A stretch of DNA of 64,000 nt, from contig NZ_CP041743.1 in the NCBI RefSeq assembly GCF_007556815.1, forward strand, positions 2,639,001 to 2,703,000. Direction: 5' to 3'. Position 1 is the stretch's first letter; each line of letters opens with the position of its first letter. This document shows, in pieces, positions 20,755 through 29,406 of the stretch. The DNA is from Paraburkholderia megapolitana. Lineage in GTDB: Bacteria; Pseudomonadota; Gammaproteobacteria; Burkholderiales; Burkholderiaceae. The notes beneath the pieces were generated by a model. It had not been told where the DNA came from, ran no database searches, and saw only the letters and a program-made list of their open reading frames with translations. Position numbers and translations under genes: made by a program.

Positions 20755-21066
20755 CTACTCCTCGTTTTGAGTCCAGGCCAGCACTTCCAGCGCGGCTGCC
20801 ACATCTAGCCGGCATTTCCTTAGCGGGCGCGGCAACAGCTCCTCCGCTTTCTCCAGCCGGCGTAGCAGGGTATTGCGGTGGCTATGTAGCAGTTCCGCCG
20901 CCTCCGTTGCATTGGAGCCGCACTCGAGGAAGACTCGCAACGATTTCTGCAGGATCGGCGACGCCGTGGCCAGCGATCCCAGCGTCTCGCTGACGAAGTG
21001 TTGCGCCGCCCTCGCATCCTGTGTCATTAACGACACCAGCCGAACCTGAGCAATGCTCACCACGCA
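20755..21066 (-). pseudogene. C-terminal remnant of a PucR/CdaR-type regulator
   Basis: About 104 residues ending at the stop 20755 match the C-terminal helix-turn-helix region of PucR-family activators: FVSETLGSLA, SLRVFLECGSNATEAAELLHSH and RNTLLRRLEKAEELL. Upstream of about residue VSIAQVRL the frame stays open but the sequence is simply antisense to the neighbouring hydrolase remnant. The sensor half and start are missing. The gene's lost 5' end faced the lost 5' end of the hydrolase at 21139-21618. Confidence 0.75.
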
Positions 21067-21138
21067 TGCAGGGGAGCGGAGTCGGCCGACTACCCGTTGC
21101 GCCGTGAGCGCTTCCAGATGCGAGCTCCGGAATCCTTC

Positions 21139-21618
21139 GATGCCACGGCCTCGCTCGCCGACTCGTTCTTTGCCCGAAAAGTCGTGACTAAAGGCATGGA
21201 GCCGAGGATGCGTGCGCTGTGGGCCTGGCACGCCATCGAGGAAATGGAGCACAAGTCGGTTGTCTTCGATGTCATGACTTCCGTCACGCGAATCAGCTAC
21301 CGGAGCCGCATCGGCGCGATGCTCCGTGTCATCTGGCAATTGAACCGGGTTACGGGCTACTTCACGGACCAGATGCTGAAAGCCGATGGCTTCAACTGGA
21401 TCGAGCGAAGGATGCTCAAGCTCAAGAATCTTGGGTGGCTATACGGCTTCAATGGCGTGAAATCCCGCATGATTCCCGGGATTGTCCGGTACATGCTGCC
21501 AGGTTTTCATCCCAGCAAGATTGCGAATTTGCACAACTATCCGTCCTGGGTCGCGGAATACGAGCGCAGCGCCGATCCACATTTGGCCTCCGCTGCGCTG
21601 CTGGCCGCGGCTAGCTGA
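21139..21618 (+). pseudogene. C-terminal remnant of a PF10118-type metal-dependent hydrolase
   Basis: About 160 residues match the C-terminal part of the predicted metal-dependent hydrolase family, with the signature ALWAWHAIEEMEHKSVVFDV carrying the metal-binding His and Glu residues. Family members are usually about 270-300 residues, so roughly the first 40% is gone. No good RBS or start lies before the homology. The break lies between about 21066 and 21139, back to back with the regulator remnant. Confidence 0.72.
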
Positions 21619-21750
21619 CTTCGTCTGGGTTAGAGGCGGGATTTGTCGAACTGCGGATACCGGCAGGCTTGGAAAGCGGCTAACGATGTTCGTGATTTTG
21701 TATTTAACATAACGTAATTTATCAATCTAATCGATGTCAGAGCTTTTTAG

Positions 21751-23318
21751 TAATGTCTGGTTCTGGCTCATTAGAAATGTCCGGTTCGCGGCCCCGGGCT
21801 GTAGCTGTGGCGCATGCTCAGGCATGACGCACAGCCCGGGAGCCGGACATGAACGGACGTGGATTCATCACGATAAGCATGCACGAGCTCGAGCGTGTGA
21901 AGGTCATCGAGGCAGTCGTCGAGCACGGTCTGACGATCGTGCTGGCAGCCGAACGCCTGCAGCTATGTGAGCTCAGGTCAGCCGGCTGGTGAGGCGCTAT
22001 GAAGCCGCTGGTCCCGCCGGGCTGGTATCGGCGCGACGTGGACAGCCCAGTAACCGTGAGTTGCCCATCGATCTACGGGCGCGTGCCATGGCGCTGGTGC
22101 GTGAGCGCTATGCCGATTTCGGGCCGACGCTGGCGTGCGAGAAACTTGCTGAATGCCACGGTATGGTACTGGGCAAGGAAACCGTGCGGCGCTGGATGCG
22201 TGAGGCCGGGCTGTGGATTCCCCGCAAGCTGCGGCCAGCGAAGCTTCATCAGCCGAGGAACCGCCGCGCGTGTCTGGGCGAACTGATCCAGATTGATGGC
22301 AGCGATCACCGGTGGTTTGAGGAGCGCGCGCCGGCGTGCACGTTGCTGGTATTCATCGACGACGCAACAGGCCGGTTGATGGAGTTGCACTTCACGGCCA
22401 CCGAGTCGACTTTCAGTTATTTCGAGGCGACGCGCCGCTACCTTGAACAGTATGGCAAGCCGGTGGCACTGTATAGCGACAAGGCCAGCGTATTTCATTG
22501 CAACAGCCATTCAGCGACGCCTGGCAAGGGCGTGACGCAGTTCGGGCGGGCGTTGTACGAGTTGAATGTGGACACATTCTGTGCGAACAGCAGTCAGGCG
22601 AAGGGACGCGTCGAGCGCGCGAACCTGACGTTGCAGGACCGGCTTGTCAAGGAGCTGCGCCTGCGCGGCATCAGCACAAAGGAAGCGGCCAACGCTTATG
22701 CGCCCCACTTCATGGCTGACTTCAACGGCCGGTTTGGCAAGGTGCCCAGGAGCACATTCGATGCACACCGGCCGTTACGTGCGGATGACGATCTCGATCT
22801 GATCCTGACATGTCGCGTGCCGCGGCGCGTGTCGAAGGTATTGACGGGTGCAGTATGACCGGGTGATCTATCTGCTTGAGGACACGGTTGCAAACCGCAG
22901 CCTGATTCACCGCTATCTGGACGTATTTGAGTACCCGGACGGGCGCATCGAGATCCGCGTCAATGGCGCTGCCCTGCCCTGTGTGCCGTATGACCGGCTC
23001 TCCGAGATTGACCAGGCGGCTGTAGTCGATAACAAGCGGCTGGGACACACGTTGCAGATGGCGCAGGTGATCCAGGCGCAACGTGATAACCGGCGTATCT
23101 CCGGTTCGCCGTCGAGGACGAACCAGGGCGAGGCGCCGCGCCTGAAGGAGCGCAAGGTAGGCACCCGGACACAGCGCGAACTGACGCGGGAGGACCTGAA
23201 CGCCGCGATCCTCGCGACCGCCGGAACGCGGGTTGGCCCGGTATTTAAAAGCCCTTTCAGATAGAGATTCATGAACCTTGAAACCGGACATTTCTAAAAA
23301 GCCGGAACCCGGACATTT
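21751..23318 (+). mobile_element. ISNCY-like insertion sequence with inverted ends
   Basis: The element of about 1.57 kb carries one DDE transposase gene and matching ends. The left end has TAATGTCTGG (21751-21760) and AAATGTCCGG (21775-21784). The right end has the inverse CCGGACATTT twice (23284-23293 and 23309-23318), so each end holds the same 10-mer twice, 24-25 bases apart. Bases between the copies also match. I could not find a convincing target-site duplication next to the ends. The family label comes from my recollection of similar Burkholderiales transposases. Confidence 0.8.
21849..23264 (+). pseudogene. ISNCY-like transposase broken by two frameshifts
   Basis: Translation begins MNGRGFITISMHELERV at 21849 and runs into a stop near 22000. 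One base appears lost near 21973, after which QVSRLVRRYEAAGPAGL continues in another frame. The DDE core follows: QIDGSDH (first Asp), LYSDKASVFH (second Asp) and KGRVERANLTLQDR (Glu). A second shift near 22845, apparently one extra G, moves the last 140 residues (QYDRVIYLLEDTV onward) into a third frame. The protein is not made intact unless recoding occurs, so the element is probably immobile on its own. Confidence 0.82.
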
Positions 23319-23369
23319 CAATCTGGCCTCGACAACCGATGTGGCGGCAATTCGTTGAATCGACCCACA

Positions 23370-23417
23370 TTAATTCTCTTGTGGAATTAATATTATGATA
23401 GTTCAGGCCATTATCAT
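23370..23417 (+). promoter_or_regulatory. Two dyads upstream of the SDR gene
   Basis: TTAATTC-N7-GAATTAA (23370-23390) and ATGATA-N11-TATCAT (23395-23417) are perfect inverted repeats in the short gap between the insertion sequence and the SDR start at 23473. The first has the same 7-base spacing as the HxlR-linked sites at 41474. They are good candidates for operators that control the SDR gene. Confidence 0.45.
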
Positions 23418-23472
23418 CAGTTCCGGCATCACCCACAATCCAGCCTTCTCCACACGTTGAAGGACTGGTGCC

Positions 23473-24267
23473 ATGAATATCGATCTCACTGGCCGCAAGG
23501 CCGTCGTTACCGGGTCAACGGCGGGTATCGGCCGAGCCATTGCGGAAGGATTGGGGCGCGCAGGCGCCGCGGTTGTGATCAACGGTCGCACTGAGAAGCG
23601 TGTCTCCACGGCGCTTCGGGAGCTTCGCGAACTCTTGCCAAAGACGGAGTTCACCGGCGTCATCGCCGATCTTGCGACCCCGGAAGGCGCGGCGGAGTTG
23701 TTCGCGCGGGCGCCGGATGCGGACATTCTCGTCAACAATGTGGGTACGGGGCGTCCGAAGTCCTTCTTCGAAATTGAGGACCGCGAGTGGATCGATCTCT
23801 TCGAACTGAACGTCATGAGCGGCATTCGCGCCTCCCGCCACTATGTGCCGAACATGATGAAGCGCGGTTGGGGGCGCGTCGTCTTCATCAGCAGCGAGTC
23901 CGCGCTTGCCATCCCCAAGGACATGATCGACTACGCCACGACCAAGACCGCTCAGCTCGCCATTGCGAGGGGCCTGGCCGAGGTGGTCGGCGGAACGGGC
24001 GTCACCGTGAATTCGGTTCTTCCTGGTCCGACGAATTCGGAGATCATGGGTGGTTGGGCGCAGGCGAACGCGGATGCGCAAGGCATTACGCGTAAGGAAG
24101 CCGAGCAGCAGTTCCTGAAAACGAATCGCCCGACCACGCTCCTCAATCGCTTCGCGACAACCGAAGAAGTCGCCAACCTGGTCGTCTATGTCTGCTCGGA
24201 GCAGGCGTCCGCGACAACAGGTAGTTCGTTGCGTGTCGACGGCGGTGTCGTTCGGACAATTGCATAG
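23473..24267 (+). CDS. Short-chain dehydrogenase/reductase
   Basis: A 264-residue classical SDR. The cofactor motif TGSTAGIGRA lies at residues 13-22 and NNVG near 92-95. The catalytic set is Ser in VFISSES (about 141), Tyr154 and Lys158 in YATTK. The C-terminus ends in the usual LRVDGGVVRT. The substrate is unknown. It sits alone between the insertion sequence and a tract of hairpins, and is the only intact gene between the two scarred loci. Confidence 0.88.
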   Translation: MNIDLTGRKAVVTGSTAGIGRAIAEGLGRAGAAVVINGRTEKRVSTALRELRELLPKTEFTGVIADLATPEGAAELFARAPDADILVNNVGTGRPKSFFEIEDREWIDLFELNVMSGIRASRHYVPNMMKRGWGRVVFISSESALAIPKDMIDYATTKTAQLAIARGLAEVVGGTGVTVNSVLPGPTNSEIMGGWAQANADAQGITRKEAEQQFLKTNRPTTLLNRFATTEEVANLVVYVCSEQASATTGSSLRVDGGVVRTIA

Positions 24268-24300
24268 GGCACACGCGTTTTCACTCGTTCAACGCGGCTT

Positions 24301-24331
24301 CGAGAGGGGCCAAACCATCGGTTCCCTCTCG
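24301..24331 (+). terminator. Strong hairpin after the SDR gene
   Basis: CGAGAGGG (24301-24308) pairs with CCCTCTCG (24324-24331). Inside it AACC (24313-24316) pairs with GGTT (24320-24323), leaving a four-base bulge. No U-run follows, so it is either a poor intrinsic terminator or an mRNA-stabilising stem. It starts 33 bases past the SDR stop. Confidence 0.4.
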
Positions 24332-24465
24332 GGGTAGTCAACAGCCCGTGGAGCTTGACCGCTCGGACGCGTTTTTCGTACGAGTACGTGAACTACCTTG
24401 AGGTAATCCGGGTTTTCGTCCGCCGTCCCTTTTCCGCCAGCAGCGAGGCTGCTAACGAAAAGTCC

Positions 24466-24580
24466 CTAACCGAGTTGTCGTTTTGAAATTGCATCGAGAA
24501 ACGCCTCTTCGTAGCCACGAGCCATTGCGTCGAGCGTCAGGGTTTGCGCCACTTCGAAATATGCGCTTTGGGCGGGCCAT
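24466..24580 (-). pseudogene. Possible C-terminal gene remnant
   Basis: On the minus strand an open stretch of about 37 codons ends at a TAG (24466-24468). It reads QSAYFEVAQTLTLDAMARGY then EEAFLDAISKRQLG. That is plausible amphipathic protein sequence, reminiscent of glycosyltransferase C-termini, but it has no start and is preceded by a stop codon. It lies beyond the terminator of the gene at 24688. It may be chance. Confidence 0.2.
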
Positions 24581-24585
24581 CAATG

Positions 24586-24606
24586 AAAAAACCCCGCGTG
24601 GCGGGG
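24586..24606 (-). terminator. Rho-independent terminator of the 24688-25233 gene
   Basis: Read on the minus strand, GGGG-containing arms CCCCGC and GCGGGG form a six-base GC stem with a three-base loop, followed directly by six T residues. It lies about 80 bases past the stop of the gene at 24688-25233 and makes that gene a self-contained single-gene transcription unit. Confidence 0.8.
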
Positions 24607-24687
24607 CCGTCATCTACAAGGCACTCACAATCACTTGCACCCAACGCGCACAGGCTATCGACGACGCGTTCAATGCCGCAGACGGGA

Positions 24688-25233
24688 TTACAGCAGGCCG
24701 GCGCTACGCAGCGCAGTTCGCAGGCTAGCTGCGGTATAAGCCATCCCAAAGCTGTCAACCAGCGCGAGCCGTTTATCCGCGGATGAACCGCTGAACTGCT
24801 CGAAGGTCATTCCATGGTTCTCGCCCAACCAGCGGCTGAAGCCGTTGAGCTTGCCCGCGAACGTGTCTCTCCGCGTGTCACTCAGACCGACACGCTGTCG
24901 CTGCATGACCTCGTCAATCCCGATGGCATTGCCGGCGGCCCGATCCGGAGTCAGTTGTTGACTCGAAGGCAATGCCGCTCGAGGCCGTGGTGTTGATGGA
25001 GTAGCGGGACGTTCTGGCGCAACGTTGAAATCAAAGTTGAAGTAGTTCCGGACATCTTCTGTGCTGTAGTCGGCGGAATTTTCGGGGGCGGCACGATGGT
25101 AGCCCGCTGCTGCCAGCCTTTGGATTCCGGCGGGTTTGCGCGCATTGTTCACTACCGTGGTGAGATCTTCATCGGAGCGCTGGGCGTTCCGGAGCGCGAT
25201 GTTGCCCGAATGGAATGAGAGTGGGCGTGGCAT
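24688..25233 (-). CDS. Unknown protein, candidate type III secreted effector
   Basis: A 181-residue protein I do not recognise. The start is well supported by GGAG just before the ATG at 25233. The promoter has the TTCGC-N15-TTCGC layout of HrpB/HrpX-regulated type III effector genes (listed separately), and a terminator follows the gene. The first 50 residues are polar with several Ser and Asn, without signal peptide or membrane span. Residues 60-105 are Pro/Thr/Ser-rich and probably disordered. Residues 118-181 look helical (NGFSRWLGENHGMTFEQF, ASLRTALRSAGLL) and remind me faintly of helical repeats in rhizobial effectors. No secretion genes are in the window; the effector idea rests mainly on the promoter. 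Confidence 0.6.
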   Translation of the reverse strand: MPRPLSFHSGNIALRNAQRSDEDLTTVVNNARKPAGIQRLAAAGYHRAAPENSADYSTEDVRNYFNFDFNVAPERPATPSTPRPRAALPSSQQLTPDRAAGNAIGIDEVMQRQRVGLSDTRRDTFAGKLNGFSRWLGENHGMTFEQFSGSSADKRLALVDSFGMAYTAASLRTALRSAGLL

Positions 25234-25910
25234 GTGTTCTCCATGGATGAAAGAGTAAAAACCAGACTGATGCTTAACGTAGTGACATTGTGGGTATCGC
25301 GCGGCAGAGGGGATGCGCGAGTGCGAAAAGAGAACCGCCTACGCGAACATTCCGCGTTACCCCGCCCATCGCTATCCGCCCAGCTTTTGCTGCGGAATTC
25401 AAAGGCTGTCAGGTAAGGATGCATTCGTTCGGCGCAGTGCTCGACATGCGCCCTGTCCTTCGGCTCGCTCGTCATCCACGGCGCAAACTGGAACAACACC
25501 GCACCGAGTTTGCCCGCCGCGCGTAGCGGCTCGATCGCTTCGAAATATCGAGCCCACATTTCCTCAATCACCGGCGCAGGCACATCGCGATAGTACAGAT
25601 TGGGCTTGCCCGTCTGAGGCAACTCGCCCTGCAGATCCTTCGGGAAAAACTTTCGCTCGGTCTGATGACCCGTGAACAGGCGGAACGCCTTCATGTTGAA
25701 GATGAAACCATCGGGTGTGCGCTCGACCCATAGCGCGCTATTGCTGGCGCTCGGCATCGCGTAGTAGGACGAGTCGACTTCGACCAGAGCGAACTGACTG
25801 GCGTAGAACCTCAGACGAGCCTCAGCACTTGTGCAGCCCTTCGGATAGAAACGCCCGCTCTTGATAAGCGTCGCATCGGTCCACGACGCAGTGCCGATTC
25901 TGATAGACAT
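25152..25910 (-). pseudogene. Truncated DUF72 family protein
   Basis: The first 180 or so residues (25910 down to about 25370) match the DUF72 family: RIGTASWTD, the VEVDSSYYAMPS segment, FNMKAFRLFTGH and AGKLGAVLFQFAPW. After EFRSKSWADSDGRGN the family sequence stops and the frame merely runs on through the promoter and 5' part of the next gene. DUF72 proteins usually have about 240-300 residues, so the C-terminal third is lost. The RBS GGGGGAG precedes the start at 25910. The function of the family is unknown. Confidence 0.8.
25285..25347 (-). promoter_or_regulatory. PIP/hrpII-box promoter
   Basis: On the minus strand TTCGC (25347-25343), 15 bases, TTCGC (25327-25323), then 32 bases and CAATGT (25290-25285). 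This meets the plant-inducible promoter consensus TTCGC-N15-TTCGC-N30-32-YANNNT exactly, and also the shorter hrpII form TTCG-N16-TTCG known from Ralstonia and Burkholderia. Transcription would start about 45 bases before the ATG at 25233. Such boxes are bound by AraC-type activators HrpB or HrpX. Confidence 0.75.
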
Positions 25911-26015
25911 CGCTCCCCCTTTCGGCGGCTCGCAGACACTACCGCGCTATCGAAAGTCGAGCTTATACTGCGCATTCATAAAGCATCAAGTATCCGACAC
26001 CCCACCCCGCCCTCC

Positions 26016-26579
26016 ATGACCGAACCGCGACTTATCGAAATCACGCCCGCCACGCATGGCGTCGACCTCGATCTCGTCTATGCCACCTCGCGCAACCTCA
26101 CCGGCAAAGCCATCTACAAAGAAGCCCACTGCCTGCTGCTCGAACCCGCCGAAACCCGGTTGCGCAAGGCGATTGAAATTGCTCGCGACGCCGCCCTGAC
26201 ACTACGGATTTTCGACGCCTACCGCCCGCGCGAAGCACAACAGGTGCTCTGGGATTTCCTGCCCGATCCCACTTACATCGCCGAACCCGGTCGTGGTTCG
26301 AACCACAGCCGCGGCACCGCGATCGACCTGACTCTGCTCGATGCCAGCGGCAGCGAACTCGACATGGGCACGGGTTTCGACGCCATGACGATCGAGTCCG
26401 AACACTTTCATCCGGGTCTTCCCGGACCCGTGCAGCGCAACCGTCTATTACTGCTCGGCATCATGCATGCTGCGGGCTTCACGCATATCAAAAGCGAATG
26501 GTGGCATTACGAGCTGCCTGGCTCGCGCGCGCTGCCTCTAATCGACGACAGCGCAAGCGGCCCATTGCGTCTCATGTAG
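26016..26579 (+). CDS. ddpX: D-alanyl-D-alanine dipeptidase
   Basis: A 187-residue VanX/DdpX-type zinc dipeptidase. The metal-site motif SNHSRGTAIDLTL supplies His and Asp, and EWWHYEL near residue 160 supplies the catalytic Glu and the last zinc His. AYRPREAQQVLW is also typical. The enzyme splits D-Ala-D-Ala from peptidoglycan turnover into D-Ala. It is the first gene of a ddpXABCDF set in the same order as in Escherichia coli. No signal peptide is seen, so it acts in the cytoplasm on imported dipeptide. Confidence 0.9.
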   Translation: MTEPRLIEITPATHGVDLDLVYATSRNLTGKAIYKEAHCLLLEPAETRLRKAIEIARDAALTLRIFDAYRPREAQQVLWDFLPDPTYIAEPGRGSNHSRGTAIDLTLLDASGSELDMGTGFDAMTIESEHFHPGLPGPVQRNRLLLLGIMHAAGFTHIKSEWWHYELPGSRALPLIDDSASGPLRLM

Positions 26580-26626
26580 TGGCTTTTTTTTCTGGCAAGC
26601 TCTACCCCATCCCCTATGGAGTGAGT

Positions 26627-28234
26627 ATGAAACCGGTATTGCGCAATGCATTGGCGGCCGCAGCGATCGCCTCCGTCTTGACCCTGTCGTTCACTGTCGC
26701 GAACCCCGCCGCTGCGGCGACACCGAAAGACATGTTCGTCATGGCGACCTTCCTCGACGAATTCACCACGCTCGATCCCGGCGAAGTCTACGAACTCGTG
26801 CCCGAAGAATATGTGGCCAATACCTATGACCGGCTGGTGCGGGTCGATCTGAAAGACCCGTCGAAGTTCAACGGCGATGTCGCGCAGTCGTGGACCGTCA
26901 GCCCCGATGGACTGACCTTCACGTTCAAACTCCGTTCCGGTCTCAAGTTCCACTCAGGCAACCCGTTGAGCGCCGATGACGTCGCCTGGTCGATCCAGCG
27001 CACGGTCCTGCTCGACAAAGGTGCGGCCGCCGTGCTGCAAGGCATCGGTCTGACCAAAGACAACGTGCTCAACAACGTCAAGAAGGGTGATGACGCAACC
27101 GTCAGTGTGACGACAGACCAGAAATACGCTCCGACCTTTGTCCTGAACGTGCTCGGTGCGTGGCCTGCATCGGTGGTGGACAAGCAGTTGTTGCTCTCGC
27201 ATCAGAAAGGCAATGACTTCGGCAACGACTGGCTGCGCACGAACGAGGCGGGCTCCGGCGCCTACAAGCTCGTCAAGTGGACGGCCAACGACAGCATCGT
27301 GCTGCAGCGCTTCGACGGTTATCGCTTGCCGCTCGCGATGAAGCGCATTGTGCTGCGTCACGTGCCGGAAGCGTCGAGCCAGCGGCTGCTGCTCGAAAAC
27401 GGCGACGTCGACGTAGCCCGCAACCTGAGTCCCGACGATCTCGCCGCCCTGACGAAATCCGGCAAGGCATCTGCGACCGCGGTGCCGCAAGCGACGCTGC
27501 TGTATCTCGGCCTCAACGTCAAGAATCCGAACCTCGCAAAACCGGAAGTGCAGCAAGCGATGAAGTGGCTGATCGACTATAACGGCATCCAGAGCAATGT
27601 CGCGAAGACCACCTACAAGGTGCACGAAACATTCCTTCCGGAAGGTTTTCTCGGCGCGCTGAACACGAATCCGTACCAGCAGAACGTCGCGAAGGCCAAG
27701 GCGCTGCTCGCAAAAGCCGGGCTTCCAAATGGCTTCTCCGTAACGATGGACGTGCGTAACGGCTACCCGTATGGCGAAATCGCCGAAGCCGTGCAGGCGA
27801 ATCTCGCTCAGGCCGGTATCAAGGTTCAGCTCATCCCCGGTGACAACAAGCAGACGCTTGCGAAGTATCGCTCGCGCTCGCACGACATCTATATCGGCGA
27901 ATGGGCGGCGGACTACATCGATCCGCACAGCAACGCGCAGGGCTTCGCGTGGAATCCGGACAATTCCGAGAAGTCGGCGTACAAGATGCTCGCGTGGCGC
28001 AACTCATGGGATATTCCCGAGCTGACGAAGGAAACCAACGCGGCGCTCGCCGAATCGTCGACCACGAAGCGCGCCGAGCTGTACCAGACGATGCAGAAGC
28101 AGATGCTGGCCAACTCCCCCTTCGTGATCATGTTCCAGCAGGTCGCGCAGGTGGCCGCACGTCCGGGCGTGACGGGGCTCGAGGTGGGTCCGATCAACGA
28201 CCTCGTGTCGTATCGCAATCTGAAGAAGCAGTAA
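26627..28234 (+). CDS. ddpA: D-Ala-D-Ala/dipeptide ABC transporter binding protein
   Basis: The ATG at 26627 with TGGAG upstream gives 535 residues beginning with a signal peptide (LAAAAIASVLTLSF, cleavage near AAA-T). It is a family 5 periplasmic oligopeptide-binding protein: YDRLVRVD, VAQSWTVSPDGLTFTFKLRS and KFHSGNPLSADDVAWS are family landmarks. It would deliver D-Ala-D-Ala to the permeases encoded next. It lies 47 bases after ddpX. Confidence 0.87.
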   Translation: MKPVLRNALAAAAIASVLTLSFTVANPAAAATPKDMFVMATFLDEFTTLDPGEVYELVPEEYVANTYDRLVRVDLKDPSKFNGDVAQSWTVSPDGLTFTFKLRSGLKFHSGNPLSADDVAWSIQRTVLLDKGAAAVLQGIGLTKDNVLNNVKKGDDATVSVTTDQKYAPTFVLNVLGAWPASVVDKQLLLSHQKGNDFGNDWLRTNEAGSGAYKLVKWTANDSIVLQRFDGYRLPLAMKRIVLRHVPEASSQRLLLENGDVDVARNLSPDDLAALTKSGKASATAVPQATLLYLGLNVKNPNLAKPEVQQAMKWLIDYNGIQSNVAKTTYKVHETFLPEGFLGALNTNPYQQNVAKAKALLAKAGLPNGFSVTMDVRNGYPYGEIAEAVQANLAQAGIKVQLIPGDNKQTLAKYRSRSHDIYIGEWAADYIDPHSNAQGFAWNPDNSEKSAYKMLAWRNSWDIPELTKETNAALAESSTTKRAELYQTMQKQMLANSPFVIMFQQVAQVAARPGVTGLEVGPINDLVSYRNLKKQ

Positions 28235-28289
28235 CGTATGCGGTGAAGGTGAAGCCGTCGTGGCTTCGCCTTCGACCGGGGAACCCATC

Positions 28290-29360
28290 ATGTCGACTCC
28301 CCTCACGACGCTCGAGCGCATGCGTGTGCTTTCAGCCGAACGTACCAGCGTGCGCTGGACCTTGCGTCTCGTGCGCTGGATCATCACGCTCGCCATCACC
28401 TTCACCGGATTGCTGGCAGTCACATTCGTGATCGGTCGCAAGATTCCGATCGATCCGGTACTGGCCATTCTCGGCGATCGTGCGTCGGCGACAGCCTACG
28501 CGGCCGCGCGACTGCAGCTTGGGCTCGACAGGCCACTCGTCGTGCAGTTCCTGATCTATGCGCGCGATGTGCTGCACGGCAACTTCGGTATGTCGCTGCT
28601 GACGGCACACCCGGTCATCGAAGACATCCAGCGTGTGTTCCCCGCAACGCTCGAGCTCGCGACGCTGTCCACCATCATCGGTGTGCTGATCGGCGTGCCG
28701 CTAGGTGTCGCCGCCGCCGTGCGCCACAACCGCTGGATCGATCACGTTGCACGTTTTGTCGGTCTCGTCGGCAGTTCGGTGCCGGTGTTCTGGCTAGGGC
28801 TGATGGGACTCCTGCTGTTCTATGCAAAGCTGCATTGGGTAGCAGGCCCAGGGCGCATCGATCCCGTGTTCGACGGCATGGTCGATACGCATACGGGCAG
28901 CCTGCTGGTCGATTCGCTGATTGCCGGCGAATGGGACGTGTTCTTCAACGCGTTCTCGCATATCGCGCTGCCTGCGGCCATCCTCGGTTACTACTCGGTT
29001 GCCTATCTAAGCCGGATGACGCGTTCATTCATGCTCGAACAGATGAGCCAGGAGTACATCGTCACGGCGCGCGCGAAAGGTTTGCCCGAGCGTCGGGTGA
29101 TCTGGCGTCACGCGTTCGGCAATATCGCCGTGCCGTTGCTGACCGTCATCGCACTCACCTACAGCTATCTCCTCGAGGGCTCGGTGTTGACCGAAATCGT
29201 CTTCGCCTGGCCCGGTATCGGTTCGTATCTGACAGGAGCGCTGTTGAATGCCGATATGAACGCCGTGCTGGGCAGCACGCTCGTGATCGGTGTCACGTTC
29301 ATCGCACTCAATCTGCTGACCGATGCGCTCTATCGCGTGTTCGATCCGCGCGCCCGCTGA
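28290..29360 (+). CDS. ddpB: Dipeptide ABC transporter permease 1
   Basis: A 356-residue DppB-like permease; I chose the ATG at 28290 with GGGGAA before it over a GTG at 28260. The N-terminal span (ITLAITFTGLLAVTFVIG), the large loop with LQLGLDRPLVVQFLIYARDVLHGNFGMS and the coupling motif EYIVTARAKGLPERRVIWRHA are classical. It ends TDALYRVFDPRAR as in DppB proteins. Confidence 0.88.
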   Translation: MSTPLTTLERMRVLSAERTSVRWTLRLVRWIITLAITFTGLLAVTFVIGRKIPIDPVLAILGDRASATAYAAARLQLGLDRPLVVQFLIYARDVLHGNFGMSLLTAHPVIEDIQRVFPATLELATLSTIIGVLIGVPLGVAAAVRHNRWIDHVARFVGLVGSSVPVFWLGLMGLLLFYAKLHWVAGPGRIDPVFDGMVDTHTGSLLVDSLIAGEWDVFFNAFSHIALPAAILGYYSVAYLSRMTRSFMLEQMSQEYIVTARAKGLPERRVIWRHAFGNIAVPLLTVIALTYSYLLEGSVLTEIVFAWPGIGSYLTGALLNADMNAVLGSTLVIGVTFIALNLLTDALYRVFDPRAR

Positions 29361-29406
29361 TATCCCGGGGACTTCTTATCACTCAACGCAAACGCAGGAC
29401 TGGCCG

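Noticed and set aside
21100..21339. Long N-terminal extension of the PucR-type fragment
   Set aside because: It is antisense to the hydrolase coding sequence and shows no family similarity.
21723..23330. Target-site duplication around the insertion sequence
   Set aside because: Both flanks begin CAATCT at offset positions but diverge after six bases.
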